Origin: Candidatus Nitrosotenuis sp. | GTDB lineage: Archaea; Thermoproteota; Nitrososphaeria; Nitrososphaerales; Nitrosopumilaceae | Direction of reading: 5' to 3' | Assembly: GCA_023252015.1 (NCBI GenBank) | Contig: JAHEXS010000034.1 | Coordinates: 1,100-10,123, forward strand | DNA: 9,024 nucleotides | Shown: positions 1 to 6,308 of the stretch, in pieces | Layout of the letters: the number at the start of each line of letters is the position of its first letter | Numbering within the stretch: the first letter of the stretch is position 1 | Made by a program: the position numbers and the translations under genes | The notes under the pieces: generated by a model | Databases searched by the model: none | The model's input: the letters and a program-made list of their open reading frames with translations, nothing else | What the model was told of the DNA's origin: nothing

Positions 1-2
1 GG

Positions 3-56
3 CTTCATATGTCCAATTATGTGATGATTCCAAATGGATCTGACGGTGTATGGTGA
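3..56 (+). other. possible 3' end of a gene cut by the window edge
   Basis: Reading frame 3 is open from the left edge to a TGA at 54-56 and would encode a 17-residue tail ending NGSDGVW. The other two plus frames also close within 45 bases, so an open frame this short is weak evidence. The composition is less AT-biased than the following 360 bases, which is the only hint that it is coding. It may equally be intergenic. Confidence 0.2.
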
Positions 57-238
57 TCTATAATTTTGTTAAAAATCGATGGTTTCTACACGGCTGAAAA
101 ATGAAATTCTTTATTTTAGTCCAAGATAGAACGTAGGTACGTATCTGATATTTTATATCATCAAAAGGAAAGTTTTGTTAGAAATTAATCATCTTATGAT
201 ATAGCTAGAAAAAAAGAAAACTATTGTACTATGTTTAG

Positions 239-266
239 ATCATAACTGTCACAGATTGGTTATGAT
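239..266. repeat. 8-bp perfect inverted repeat (hairpin or operator)
   Basis: ATCATAAC at 239-246 is exactly complementary to GTTATGAT at 259-266, with a 12-base loop. Two G-U pairs could extend the stem inward. It has no T-run directly after it on either strand, so it does not look like a simple terminator. It may be a protein-binding site or the stem of a small RNA, or chance in AT-rich DNA. Confidence 0.35.
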
Positions 267-383
267 TTTGCGTATTTTGTGAATAGTTTCTATGAAGATA
301 ATGCCCAAGAGTATTCAAATAGAATAATTCCTAAATCTTTGAAGAAACATATTATTTGATTAATTTGATATTTTGTCAATTTA

Positions 384-404
384 GAAAATAATAAAAGAAA
401 AAAA
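384..404 (-). terminator. T-rich terminator of the minus-strand surface protein gene
   Basis: On the minus strand this tract starts 18 bases beyond the TAA stop at 423-425 and reads T7, C, T4, then further T-rich sequence. Archaeal RNA polymerase terminates at such U-rich tracts without needing a strong hairpin. Position and composition fit; activity is inferred. Confidence 0.5.
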
Positions 405-422
405 GAGTTCTTTTGGAATTAT

Positions 423-1130
423 TTATCCAGTACCTGCAGATGTAGTTGTGCCTATTGTGACTGTCCACGTTACGGTGAGCTTGTCATTGGTATTGAGCGC
501 TATCGCTGTGAAGGTTTGTCTAGCAAACATGTTTCCTGGATTTGCACCTATTGATGTGCTGTCAAAGACTCCAGCTTCTGAGATTGAAGTTGATGTGTTA
601 TTGATTGTGAACTGTTTCGTTAGAACTACTTGTGCACGTGAGTTTGAACCATCACCTTCTGATTGTGTGAATGTTATTGTGGATGCTCCAGCCTTTTCAC
701 CATATAGAGTTTGAAGTGTGTTCCTGCCTTGTTCAAGATGGCTGGTTCCGGTTCCAATTCCGATATATCTAAAACCGGTGCTGTTTACTCCTGCACCTGA
801 AGTGGTGCCCCCACAGCTACTTGTGCTGTTGTCAGATTTATCTACTTTGAAGATTGATTCAGCAACACAGTTCTCTCCACGGTTTTTAATTTCGTTGTCA
901 GTTTGTATGTATCCTTTAACATTTCCTTGTGCGTCTGTAGCAACAAGTGTAAAGTGGCCCAACATCTGAACTGGTGAATCTGTAGTTTTTACAGTCTGTG
1001 TTCCAAAAGACACTACATTTGGTATCAAAATAGCTGAGAATATTCCTCCTGCTACTAAGATTCCAATGAACGCGTATGAAGTTACAATACTTTTCATTAT
1101 TGCTAGTATATTCTTCATGTTATTAGACAT
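423..1130 (-). CDS. membrane-anchored surface protein with virus-structural-like beta domain
   Basis: 235 residues from the ATG at 1130. The frame can be extended to a TTG at 1172, but that codon lies right behind the TATA element at 1181-1189 and would be upstream of the predicted transcript start, so I chose the ATG. A short N-terminal segment is followed by one hydrophobic helix (about 19-37) and an extracellular, Thr/Ser/Gly/Asn-rich part rich in predicted beta strands. It has two cysteines (C88, C106) that could pair and several N-x-S/T sequons. The C-terminal half carries FRYIGIGTGTS, ISEAGVFD and a MFARQTF...LTVTWTVTI ending. From memory this pattern recurs in phage and archaeal-virus structural or tail proteins, but I cannot name a family. 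It is not a convincing type IV pilin: no class III signal-peptide site is evident. It is divergent from the secreted protein at 1212. The product could be a surface-layer or appendage component, or a remnant of a provirus; function unknown. Confidence 0.75.
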   Translation of the reverse strand: MSNNMKNILAIMKSIVTSYAFIGILVAGGIFSAILIPNVVSFGTQTVKTTDSPVQMLGHFTLVATDAQGNVKGYIQTDNEIKNRGENCVAESIFKVDKSDNSTSSCGGTTSGAGVNSTGFRYIGIGTGTSHLEQGRNTLQTLYGEKAGASTITFTQSEGDGSNSRAQVVLTKQFTINNTSTSISEAGVFDSTSIGANPGNMFARQTFTAIALNTNDKLTVTWTVTIGTTTSAGTG

Positions 1131-1180
1131 ATTGGAATTTTTCTGCGTTTTTGGGTGCCAATTTGGTATCAAAATTCAAG

Positions 1181-1189
1181 TTTTATAAT
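1181..1189. promoter_or_regulatory. TATA element, probably shared by two divergent genes
   Basis: TTTTATAAT lies in the 81-bp gap between divergent starts. Read on the plus strand its centre is about 26 bp upstream of the ATG at 1212, the right distance for a leaderless transcript. Read on the minus strand (TTATAAAA) it would start transcription near 1158, giving a 28-base leader for the ATG at 1130. No other comparable TATA sequence lies in the gap. Archaeal TATA boxes are near-symmetric, so one box serving both strands is plausible. Confidence 0.5.
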
Positions 1190-1211
1190 GTTCAGATAGA
1201 AATCACATGGT

Positions 1212-2009
1212 ATGAAGAGCGTTCTTTTTATTTTACCCCTAGTTTTGAGTTTTTTAATTTTTTCAGGCTACAAAGAATCTTTTGGTTTAGACCAAATTTT
1301 GATTACCATATCAAATGACAGAGATGCCATTACTTATGACGGCAAGTGGACAGACACTTACGAGTGGAAGAGGACATCGTTAGATACAATTCCATATGAC
1401 GATGGTCGCCTCGTTATTTTAAGAACAGCGCATCAAGGGAATTTTTTGTATGTCTTTGTGGATGCGATTAATGATTTTACACTAGATAACGGTAAAGACA
1501 ATGCTGTTGTTTGTATTGATGGGAACAACACAAAAAGTGAATTAACAGACAAGAATGATTTTTGTTTTACTGCTACACTGGGACAAAATAGCGGTGCTGT
1601 ATTGCAAGGCGGTGACAACTCCAGTGCTGCTAAAAACTTTCAAAATATTATAAATGCTACTGACTTTATTGGAACAAGTTCTGTATCTGATCAAAATGAT
1701 CGTTACACAACAACAAAACATCCAAGCTATGAATTTAGAATGCCAATAGAACTTTTTGGAAGATCAGACAAGTATGGTTTCTTTCTTTCAGCATATGATG
1801 CAAGTGCAAAAAAATTCTACAACTGGCCTACAAATGTAGCAAGAGCAGATCTGTCATCCATACCACCTCCATTATATTGGGGCGAGCTTGTATCGCCTGA
1901 CAAGTCATTGCCAGAATTTAACACGCCAGTAGTTGTTTTTGTCTCAAGCATAATTATAATAATTTATTTGGCAAGAGCTCAGCATGGAAAAAAATTCTTC
2001 GATTCGTGA
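1212..2009 (+). CDS. secreted DOMON/CBM9-like protein with PEFG-CTERM-type tail
   Basis: 265 residues. An N-terminal signal peptide (about 1-25: Lys, then a Leu/Phe/Ile core) is followed by one beta-rich domain. The YDGKWTDTYEW stretch (42-52), the LYVFVDAIND strand (79-88), the EFRMPIELFG strand (174-183) and the late NWP element are typical of the sugar- or ligand-binding CBM9/DOMON-like fold. C101 and C118 could form a disulfide. The end is tripartite: LPEFNTP (233-239), a hydrophobic helix (240-254) and a basic tail (R256, K260, K261). This matches the PEFG-CTERM sorting signal described for thaumarchaea, with Asn in place of Gly, and implies processing by an archaeosortase and exposure on the cell surface. 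The ATG sits about 26 bp behind a TATA box, so the mRNA is probably leaderless. Its last 26 bases overlap the UDGb gene. Ligand unknown. Confidence 0.8.
   Translation: MKSVLFILPLVLSFLIFSGYKESFGLDQILITISNDRDAITYDGKWTDTYEWKRTSLDTIPYDDGRLVILRTAHQGNFLYVFVDAINDFTLDNGKDNAVVCIDGNNTKSELTDKNDFCFTATLGQNSGAVLQGGDNSSAAKNFQNIINATDFIGTSSVSDQNDRYTTTKHPSYEFRMPIELFGRSDKYGFFLSAYDASAKKFYNWPTNVARADLSSIPPPLYWGELVSPDKSLPEFNTPVVVFVSSIIIIIYLARAQHGKKFFDS
1951..1966 (+). promoter_or_regulatory. possible internal TATA element for the UDGb gene
   Basis: TAATTATAATAATTTA lies within the codons of the C-terminal membrane helix of the upstream gene, centred about 26 bp before the ATG at 1984. It could allow leaderless transcription of the glycosylase gene alone. 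The tract also simply reflects Ile-rich codons, so the call is weak. Confidence 0.3.
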
Positions 2010-2658
2010 TTTAAAATTACTTGGCAATCAGATTACAAATTGTAAAAATTGCCCAAGACTAGCAGAATATATCAGAAATGTCGCAAAGATAAAAGTAAAA
2101 CGCTTTATAGATCAGGAATATTGGGGAAAGCCACTTTCTGGGTTTGGTGATCCAAATGCCAGATTACTGATTGTAGGTCTTGCACCAGCAGCACATGGAG
2201 GTAACAGAACTGGAAGAATGTTTACTGGTGATAGTTCAGGAGACTGGGTTGCAAGGGCTCTTTATCATAACGGATTTGCCACAAAACCCACAAGTGAGCA
2301 CAAAAACGACGGTTTTGCCCTCAAAGATGCATACATAACTGCCGTTGTGCGCTGTGCACCGCCACAAAACAAACCCACAAAAGAAGAGTTTGATGCCTGT
2401 TCTGATTTTTTAAAACAGGAGTTAATGATTTTAAAAAATATCAAGGTAGTGGTTTGCCTTGGGAGAATTTCATTTGAAAGATGCTGCAAGTTATTACAGA
2501 TAAAAAACAAAGAATTTTCACATGGAAAAATATTTGAACATGAAAGATTCATAGTAATTTGTTCATACCACCCAAGTAGACAGAACACGCAAACAAAACG
2601 CCTTGGCTGGACTGCTTGGAATAGAATTTTTGAAGACGCAAGACGAATTCTTGATTAG
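1984..2658 (+). CDS. udgB: family 5 uracil-DNA glycosylase (UDGb), Fe-S type
   Basis: 224 residues, a normal length for UDGb. It excises uracil (and in characterised UDGb enzymes also hypoxanthine and other damaged bases) from DNA, starting base excision repair of deaminated bases. Four cysteines fit the [4Fe-4S] ligands of the family 4/5 glycosylases: C20 and C23 (CKNCPRLAEY), C124 (RCAPPQNKPT) and C139. Motif A is GLAPAAHGGNRTGRMFTGD (65-83). It has the Ala-rich form of family 5, without the polar Asp/Asn used by other families, and this separates it from family 4. The second catalytic motif is SYHPSRQNT (194-202). The start overlaps the upstream secreted-protein gene by 26 bases, so the genes may be cotranscribed, or this one may use the TATA-like tract at 1951-1966. 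No functional link to the upstream gene is apparent. It ends 29 bases from the convergent CdvB gene. Confidence 0.93.
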   Translation: MEKNSSIRDLKLLGNQITNCKNCPRLAEYIRNVAKIKVKRFIDQEYWGKPLSGFGDPNARLLIVGLAPAAHGGNRTGRMFTGDSSGDWVARALYHNGFATKPTSEHKNDGFALKDAYITAVVRCAPPQNKPTKEEFDACSDFLKQELMILKNIKVVVCLGRISFERCCKLLQIKNKEFSHGKIFEHERFIVICSYHPSRQNTQTKRLGWTAWNRIFEDARRILD

Positions 2659-2665
2659 AATTTAT

Positions 2666-2675
2666 AAAATAAAAA
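2666..2675 (-). terminator. T-rich terminator of the CdvB gene
   Basis: On the minus strand TTTTTATTTT begins 13 bases beyond the CdvB stop (TAA at 2688-2690), in the 29-bp gap between convergent genes. It fits a U-tract archaeal terminator. Confidence 0.4.
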
Positions 2676-2687
2676 GAATCTTTCGTC

Positions 2688-3338
2688 TTATTCGTATGTT
2701 GAAGACGATGACTGTGACGAAAGTCCAGATTGTGAGGGGACAGATGGAAATCTATCTCCAATTTGCTGTTCTGCAACTGCTGATGCTTCCTGAAGGATCT
2801 TGTCCGTCTCTTCATTTGAGATTTCCGAGTCCGTGTTGAATGCATCTCCTGCAAGTGAATCCATCATGAGTCCACCTAATGTTTGAGTCATTGCGTTCAG
2901 TTCAGCATCTGCTTCTGGCATAAATCGTCCCAATGAGGATTTTAGTCCTTTCATCGTAGACATTGCTGGGCCAATTGCTACCATTGCATCTCCCAAGTCG
3001 TGGATGGTGGTCAATCGCAATTGAACTTGTTCTAGTGCCATTCTTGCATTGCTTAGCATTTTGATGACTTTGCGTATTTCAGCAAGTTCATTAGATAAGA
3101 CTCGGCTTGCACTTGTATCATGCTGTTGCATTGCAGCTACGATTCGCTTAAAGAGTTGAGCATCACGTTCGTGTAGCTTGTTGAGCATTGAATCCATTTT
3201 GGAAGTCTGTAATTGCAGTTTGTTGACTGCGGTCTGAATTCTTGGTTTCAATGCACCTTGAGGCTTAACAGAATCTTTTAGCTTGTCTGTTATGCTTGCT
3301 GTTTCTTGGCGTGCCCAATTCTTCTCAAAGCCTGTCAT
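2688..3338 (-). CDS. cdvB-like: CdvB-family ESCRT-III (SNF7-like) protein
   Basis: 216 residues. ESCRT-III proteins polymerise on the inside of the membrane and, in Cdv-bearing archaea, act in cell division and membrane scission with CdvA and the CdvC/Vps4 ATPase. The sequence is almost entirely helical. It has a basic N-terminal part (about 1-50, ending in LQLQTSKMDSMLNKL), a long helical hairpin (HERDAQLFKRIVAAMQQHD and VIKMLSNARMALEQVQLRL, up to about 113), a middle region (PAMSTMKGLKSSLGRFMPEA) and an acidic C-terminal helix (DKILQEASAVAEQQI, 179-193). A serine-rich tail (202-214) follows. There is no C-terminal winged-helix domain, so it resembles the shorter paralogues rather than the CdvA-binding CdvB. 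Thaumarchaea usually carry several such paralogues, and I cannot tell which this is. The ATG at 3338 is the only reasonable start, as the frame closes 27 bases upstream. No other division gene is in the window. Confidence 0.92.
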   Translation of the reverse strand: MTGFEKNWARQETASITDKLKDSVKPQGALKPRIQTAVNKLQLQTSKMDSMLNKLHERDAQLFKRIVAAMQQHDTSASRVLSNELAEIRKVIKMLSNARMALEQVQLRLTTIHDLGDAMVAIGPAMSTMKGLKSSLGRFMPEADAELNAMTQTLGGLMMDSLAGDAFNTDSEISNEETDKILQEASAVAEQQIGDRFPSVPSQSGLSSQSSSSTYE

Positions 3339-3372
3339 GGCTAGTCGTTTAGAATTTTCTTCTTAATGGAAA

Positions 3373-3384
3373 TAGTATATTTTA
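3373..3384 (-). promoter_or_regulatory. TATA element for the CdvB gene
   Basis: Minus-strand TAAAATATACTA is centred about 40 bp upstream of the ATG at 3338, predicting a transcript start near 3353 and a leader of about 15 bases. It lies in the 109-bp divergent gap shared with the racemase-like gene. A 7-bp inverted repeat (AGCTAAA 3388-3394 / TTTAGCT 3402-3408) sits just upstream and could be an operator, but this is speculative. Confidence 0.4.
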
Positions 3385-3447
3385 ATGAGCTAAAAACTAA
3401 ATTTAGCTAACAAACTGTAAAAATGGGTTTCATGGTATTCTGATTAG

Positions 3448-4200
3448 ATGACACGAATAGCAATATTTGATTCCGGTTTTGGTTCACTGTCAATCATAAA
3501 ATCCATACAAAAATTTACAAAATCTGAGATAATCTATTTTGCCGATCAAAAAAACTATCCATATGGAAAGAAATCTAAAACTCACCTTAGAACAATAATA
3601 AACCAAACCATTGAAAAATTGGAAGAAAATTTTTCTCCAAGTTTAATTGTGATGGCGTCCAATACGCCGTCCATTTTATTCCAGAATTATCTGGATTCCA
3701 AAGTTATTGGAGTTCTTCCGCCATTAACTGAGGCATCAAAGATTACCAAGTCATTTAGAATTGGAATTTTAGGAACTCAAGCAGCAATCAAAAGTAATTC
3801 ATTATCAAGATATATCAAAAAAACAATACCAAAACATATCAGAGTAAAAAAAATTGATGCAACAGAACTGGTTGATCTTGTTGAATCCGGAAAATTCATC
3901 ACGGATAAAAAATTATGTAAGAAAAGAATTCAAAAAACACTTGGAAAAGTCCTAAACAACAAAATTGATGTTGTGACTCTGTCAAGCACTCATTTGCCAT
4001 TATTATTACCAATGTTAGAAAAAGAATTCCCACATGTGACATTTTTGGATCCCGCAGACAGAATTGGAAAAGAAATTTCTAAAAGAATTTCCAAATTAAA
4101 ACACAACAAATTAAGAATCTATACTTCAAAGGATCCAAAACTTTTTCAGGAATATTTGAGAATGATTGGCATTAGAAATAAAATTAATTTTTTACCTTAG
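3448..4200 (+). CDS. glutamate racemase-fold protein lacking both catalytic cysteines
   Basis: 250 residues, close to the usual MurI length. The Asp/Glu racemase fold is clear from IAIFDSGFGSLSII (4-17), the YFADQKNYPYGKKS stretch (30-43, matching the family's PYG-KS element), the VMASNT turn (68-73), IGILGT (105-110) and LSSTHLPLLLP (178-188). In true glutamate racemases the two acid/base residues are cysteines in ACNT and GCTH. Here they are serines: S71 (codon TCC) and S180 (codon AGC). D8, S9, N72, T73, T181 and H182 are kept. Classic cofactor-independent racemisation is therefore doubtful. The protein may bind a dicarboxylic amino acid, run a different reaction of the superfamily, or be regulatory. 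Thaumarchaea have no peptidoglycan, so a MurI-type need for D-Glu is not expected. It is lysine-rich and probably cytosolic. Its last 17 bases overlap the end of the convergent cobM/cbiF gene. Confidence 0.85.
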   Translation: MTRIAIFDSGFGSLSIIKSIQKFTKSEIIYFADQKNYPYGKKSKTHLRTIINQTIEKLEENFSPSLIVMASNTPSILFQNYLDSKVIGVLPPLTEASKITKSFRIGILGTQAAIKSNSLSRYIKKTIPKHIRVKKIDATELVDLVESGKFITDKKLCKKRIQKTLGKVLNNKIDVVTLSSTHLPLLLPMLEKEFPHVTFLDPADRIGKEISKRISKLKHNKLRIYTSKDPKLFQEYLRMIGIRNKINFLP

Positions 4201-4951
4201 CTTTTCTATATCCATGACTAAATGACTTGTCGTATAATTTGGAATATTCATATGACTTTGGCTGTATCACATCTCCAATTATAACTATGGCGGTTCGAGT
4301 GATTTTTTCTGCCCAGACTTTTTTTACAATGTCTTCCAGGGTTCCTGTAATAATTTTTTGATCAGGCCAGCTTGCTCTATACACAACTGCAGATGGAGTT
4401 GATTTTGGATAACCCCCTTCAATTGCCTGTTTCACTATGTCCTGTAATAGATGAATACTAAGGTAGAAAATCATGGTGGAACGGTGCCTAGCAAGTTCCG
4501 AGATTTGTTCCTGTTTTGGAACAGCAGTACGTTTTTCTGCCCTAGTTATTATGATTGTTTGAGTTATTCCAGGCAAGGTCAATTGAAGCCCCAAGGCAGC
4601 TGACGATGCCAAAAAGGACGTAACGCCTGGAACTATTTCAAACTCAATTCCTTCCTTTTGCAAGTTGTCAGTTTGCTCTCGAATTGCACCGTATATGGCA
4701 GGATCTCCATCGTGTAATCTAATGACTAGCTTACTCTTTTTTGCATTGTTCCTTAAAATTTCAAAAATTTCTTCACGGACAAGACCTGCTGCGTCATGCA
4801 GTTTTGCTTTTTTGCACATCTTGAGTATTTGATCAGGTATTAGAGAGCCAGAATACACTACAACGTCTGCCTTTTGAAGTAATTTTTTTGCCTTTACTGT
4901 GATTAAGTCAGGATCGCCTGGACCGCAGCCAACAAAGTAAACCTTAGACAC
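4184..4951 (-). CDS. cobM/cbiF: precorrin-4/cobalt-precorrin-4 C11-methyltransferase
   Basis: 255 residues, full length. It uses S-adenosylmethionine to methylate C11 of the corrin macrocycle in cobalamin synthesis, in the cytosol. The tetrapyrrole methylase fold is shown by GCGPGDPDLIT (8-18), HDGDPAIYGAI (80-90) and PGVTSFLASSAALGLQLTLP (108-127). YSGSLIP (33-39) and TRAEKRTAVP (136-145) are specific to the CobM/CbiF branch and separate it from CbiL and CbiH. The start is GTG at 4951, in the sequence GTGTCTAA, which also contains the stop of the preceding cbiL gene. The 8-base overlap suggests translational coupling. It is the last gene of the run and meets the convergent racemase-like gene tail to tail. 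Whether it uses the early-cobalt (CbiF) or late-cobalt (CobM) substrate cannot be read from the sequence. Archaea generally use the cobalt-early route. Confidence 0.95.
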   Translation of the reverse strand: MSKVYFVGCGPGDPDLITVKAKKLLQKADVVVYSGSLIPDQILKMCKKAKLHDAAGLVREEIFEILRNNAKKSKLVIRLHDGDPAIYGAIREQTDNLQKEGIEFEIVPGVTSFLASSAALGLQLTLPGITQTIIITRAEKRTAVPKQEQISELARHRSTMIFYLSIHLLQDIVKQAIEGGYPKSTPSAVVYRASWPDQKIITGTLEDIVKKVWAEKITRTAIVIIGDVIQPKSYEYSKLYDKSFSHGYRKAKVKN

Positions 4952-5666
4952 GTTTTACCACCATGATGGAAAAATATTTTGTAGTCATTGTTGATTCGCT
5001 TACTTCGCCCAGTTTCATTTTTCTTACAATTTCATTTGGAGTGCCAAGGTCTTGGCCTATTGCAAAAATTGAATCGTCGGAAAATCCAGCTTCTTTGAGC
5101 AGATTGATAACTTGATCAAAATATCTACCGTCCTTAAGAAATATCATAGTATCACAGTTTCTTGCAGTTTCCTTTACTCTTGATAGATCATAACAAGAGG
5201 GAATTACTGCCATGGTCTCAGCTCCTTCTGCAAGACTAATGCCAACTTTTGATGCAAATGTAAACATTGAAACAATTCCAGGAATTACAGAAATTTTTAT
5301 ATGTGGAAATTTAGTTTGCAGTTCTCTGTTCAAGTATATCCAGGTACTATACAGATACGGATCACCAACCGTTAAGTAGACAACTTTTTTTCCCTCGAGT
5401 ACCTTTTGTGCTAAAATTTTGGTGTTATTCTCCCATGTTGCTTCTAGCGTTTCTTTGTCTTTTACCATTGGAAAGACAAGATTTACTATTTCGGGATTTT
5501 TTGATTTTTCTATGATTGATTCCACTACAGAGAGCGCAATGCTTGGTTTACCCTCCTTTGCTGTTGGACACGCTATTACTTCAGCATCTTTTATTGCCTT
5601 GACTGCCTTTACTGTCAATAACTCAGGATCTCCAGGTCCGCATCCTACGCAAATCAAATCATACAT
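4944..5666 (-). CDS. cobI/cbiL: precorrin-2/cobalt-factor II C20-methyltransferase
   Basis: 240 residues from the ATG at 5666. The frame also offers a TTG at 5678, but MYDLICVGCGPGDPELLT is where the family normally begins, so I prefer the ATG. It adds a methyl group from S-adenosylmethionine to C20 of (cobalt-)precorrin-2, the first step committing the intermediate to the corrin branch. Landmarks are the GCGPGDPELLTVKA loop (8-21), FPM (65-67), LTVGDPYLYSTW (98-109), where GDP-YST is typical of CobI/CbiL, and IPGIVSMFTFASKVGISLAEG (128-148). It lies 39 bases after cbiT and overlaps cbiF by 8 bases. These two methylases are paralogues that share the N-terminal GCGPGDP loop and the GDP-x-(I/L)Y motif. 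Confidence 0.94.
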   Translation of the reverse strand: MYDLICVGCGPGDPELLTVKAVKAIKDAEVIACPTAKEGKPSIALSVVESIIEKSKNPEIVNLVFPMVKDKETLEATWENNTKILAQKVLEGKKVVYLTVGDPYLYSTWIYLNRELQTKFPHIKISVIPGIVSMFTFASKVGISLAEGAETMAVIPSCYDLSRVKETARNCDTMIFLKDGRYFDQVINLLKEAGFSDDSIFAIGQDLGTPNEIVRKMKLGEVSESTMTTKYFSIMVVKRV

Positions 5667-5705
5667 GTTTTGAATCAAAATTTTCCCAGTTAAAAGTTGA
5701 TTGAG

Positions 5706-6296
5706 CTAGTTTTTTGTTGCAGATATTACCGTGACTGGATTTCTTGCAAGCATCATTGTTCCAGTAGATGTCTTTTTGCTTTTCGATATTGTAATTTGTG
5801 TCATATCAACAGAGTCAAAATTCAATTTATTCATTGCTTCCATAACAGAATAAAGTGTTTCAATGAGAATTATTCCAACTACGATTCTTGCACCGGGTTT
5901 TAGTTTGTCATAGCAAAGATTCACAATGTCTTTTGTGTCCACACCAGTCCCGCCAATGAAAATTGCATCGGCCAAAGGAAGACTAGGAATCTTTTGCTTT
6001 GCATTACCCAGAATCACATCCACATTTGATATGCCGAATTTATCAAGATTTTTTCTTGTTAACTCTGCTGCCTTTGGATCAATGTCAACGGCATAAATTT
6101 TTCCACTTGATTCAACTTGCAGTGCTGCCTCAACAGTTATGGAACCACTCCCACACCCTATGTCATAGACTACATATCCTGGATAGAGTCGTGCCTTGCT
6201 TATCTGAATTGTTCTTACTTCTTCTTTTGTTATTGGTACATCTTCGGTTCTTTCAAAATATTCGTCTGGTATGCCAGGAGTTTTAAATTTCCACAT
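5706..6296 (-). CDS. cbiT: CbiT, (cobalt-)precorrin C15-methyltransferase/C12 decarboxylase
   Basis: 196 residues, the usual size for stand-alone CbiT. In archaea the two activities of bacterial CobL are split: CbiE methylates C5, while CbiT methylates C15 and removes the C12 acetate carboxyl. The sequence opens with the CbiT signature GIPDEYFER...ITKEEVR (8-28). A class I SAM-binding fold follows: motif I DIGCGSGSITVEAA (45-58), the acidic end of strand 2 in AVDIDP (69-74), and FIGGTG (113-118). The ATG at 6296 is the clear start. A TATA-like CGATAAAACC (minus strand, 6316-6325) lies about 25 bp upstream, so it might have its own leaderless transcript. Otherwise it follows the EMC6-like gene by 12 bases in the same run. 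No cbiE gene is visible in the window, so it must lie elsewhere. Confidence 0.93.
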   Translation of the reverse strand: MWKFKTPGIPDEYFERTEDVPITKEEVRTIQISKARLYPGYVVYDIGCGSGSITVEAALQVESSGKIYAVDIDPKAAELTRKNLDKFGISNVDVILGNAKQKIPSLPLADAIFIGGTGVDTKDIVNLCYDKLKPGARIVVGIILIETLYSVMEAMNKLNFDSVDMTQITISKSKKTSTGTMMLARNPVTVISATKN

Positions 6297-6308
6297 ATCT
6301 GAGTGCGA

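Larger units (their letters stand above)
57..422. other. AT-rich intergenic region
   Basis: About 366 bases with stops in all frames, no recognisable protein, and no tRNA-like cloverleaf. It is more AT-rich than the flanking genes, with A and T runs throughout. It holds a perfect 8-bp inverted repeat at 239-266, a small 6-bp palindromic stem (TGATAT/ATATCA) at 146-160, and an A-rich tract at 384-404 that reads as a T-rich terminator for the minus-strand gene to its right. A small RNA cannot be excluded by eye. Confidence 0.6.

Noticed and set aside
1..422. tRNA, CRISPR repeats or insertion-sequence ends in the left intergenic region
   Set aside because: No cloverleaf or acceptor-stem pairing, no regularly spaced direct repeats, and no transposase fragment or terminal inverted repeats were found by eye.
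448..969. Two plus-strand open frames (448-714 and 718-969)
   Set aside because: They lie antisense to the 423-1130 surface protein, whose membrane helix, motifs and composition are convincing; the antisense products have no recognisable domain.
2265..2854. Minus-strand open frames across the UDGb gene and the 3' end of CdvB, and a plus-strand frame at 2603-2839
   Set aside because: They are shadows of UDGb and CdvB, which carry clear family motifs.
3361..3447. Racemase-like gene as a pseudogene
   Set aside because: The 250-codon frame is intact and near family length with other pocket residues kept; only the two cysteines are changed, so decay is not supported.
5419..6302. Several plus-strand open frames opposite cbiL and cbiT
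   Set aside because: The minus strand has full-length corrin enzymes with all key motifs; the plus-strand products look like random Phe/Leu/His-rich translation.
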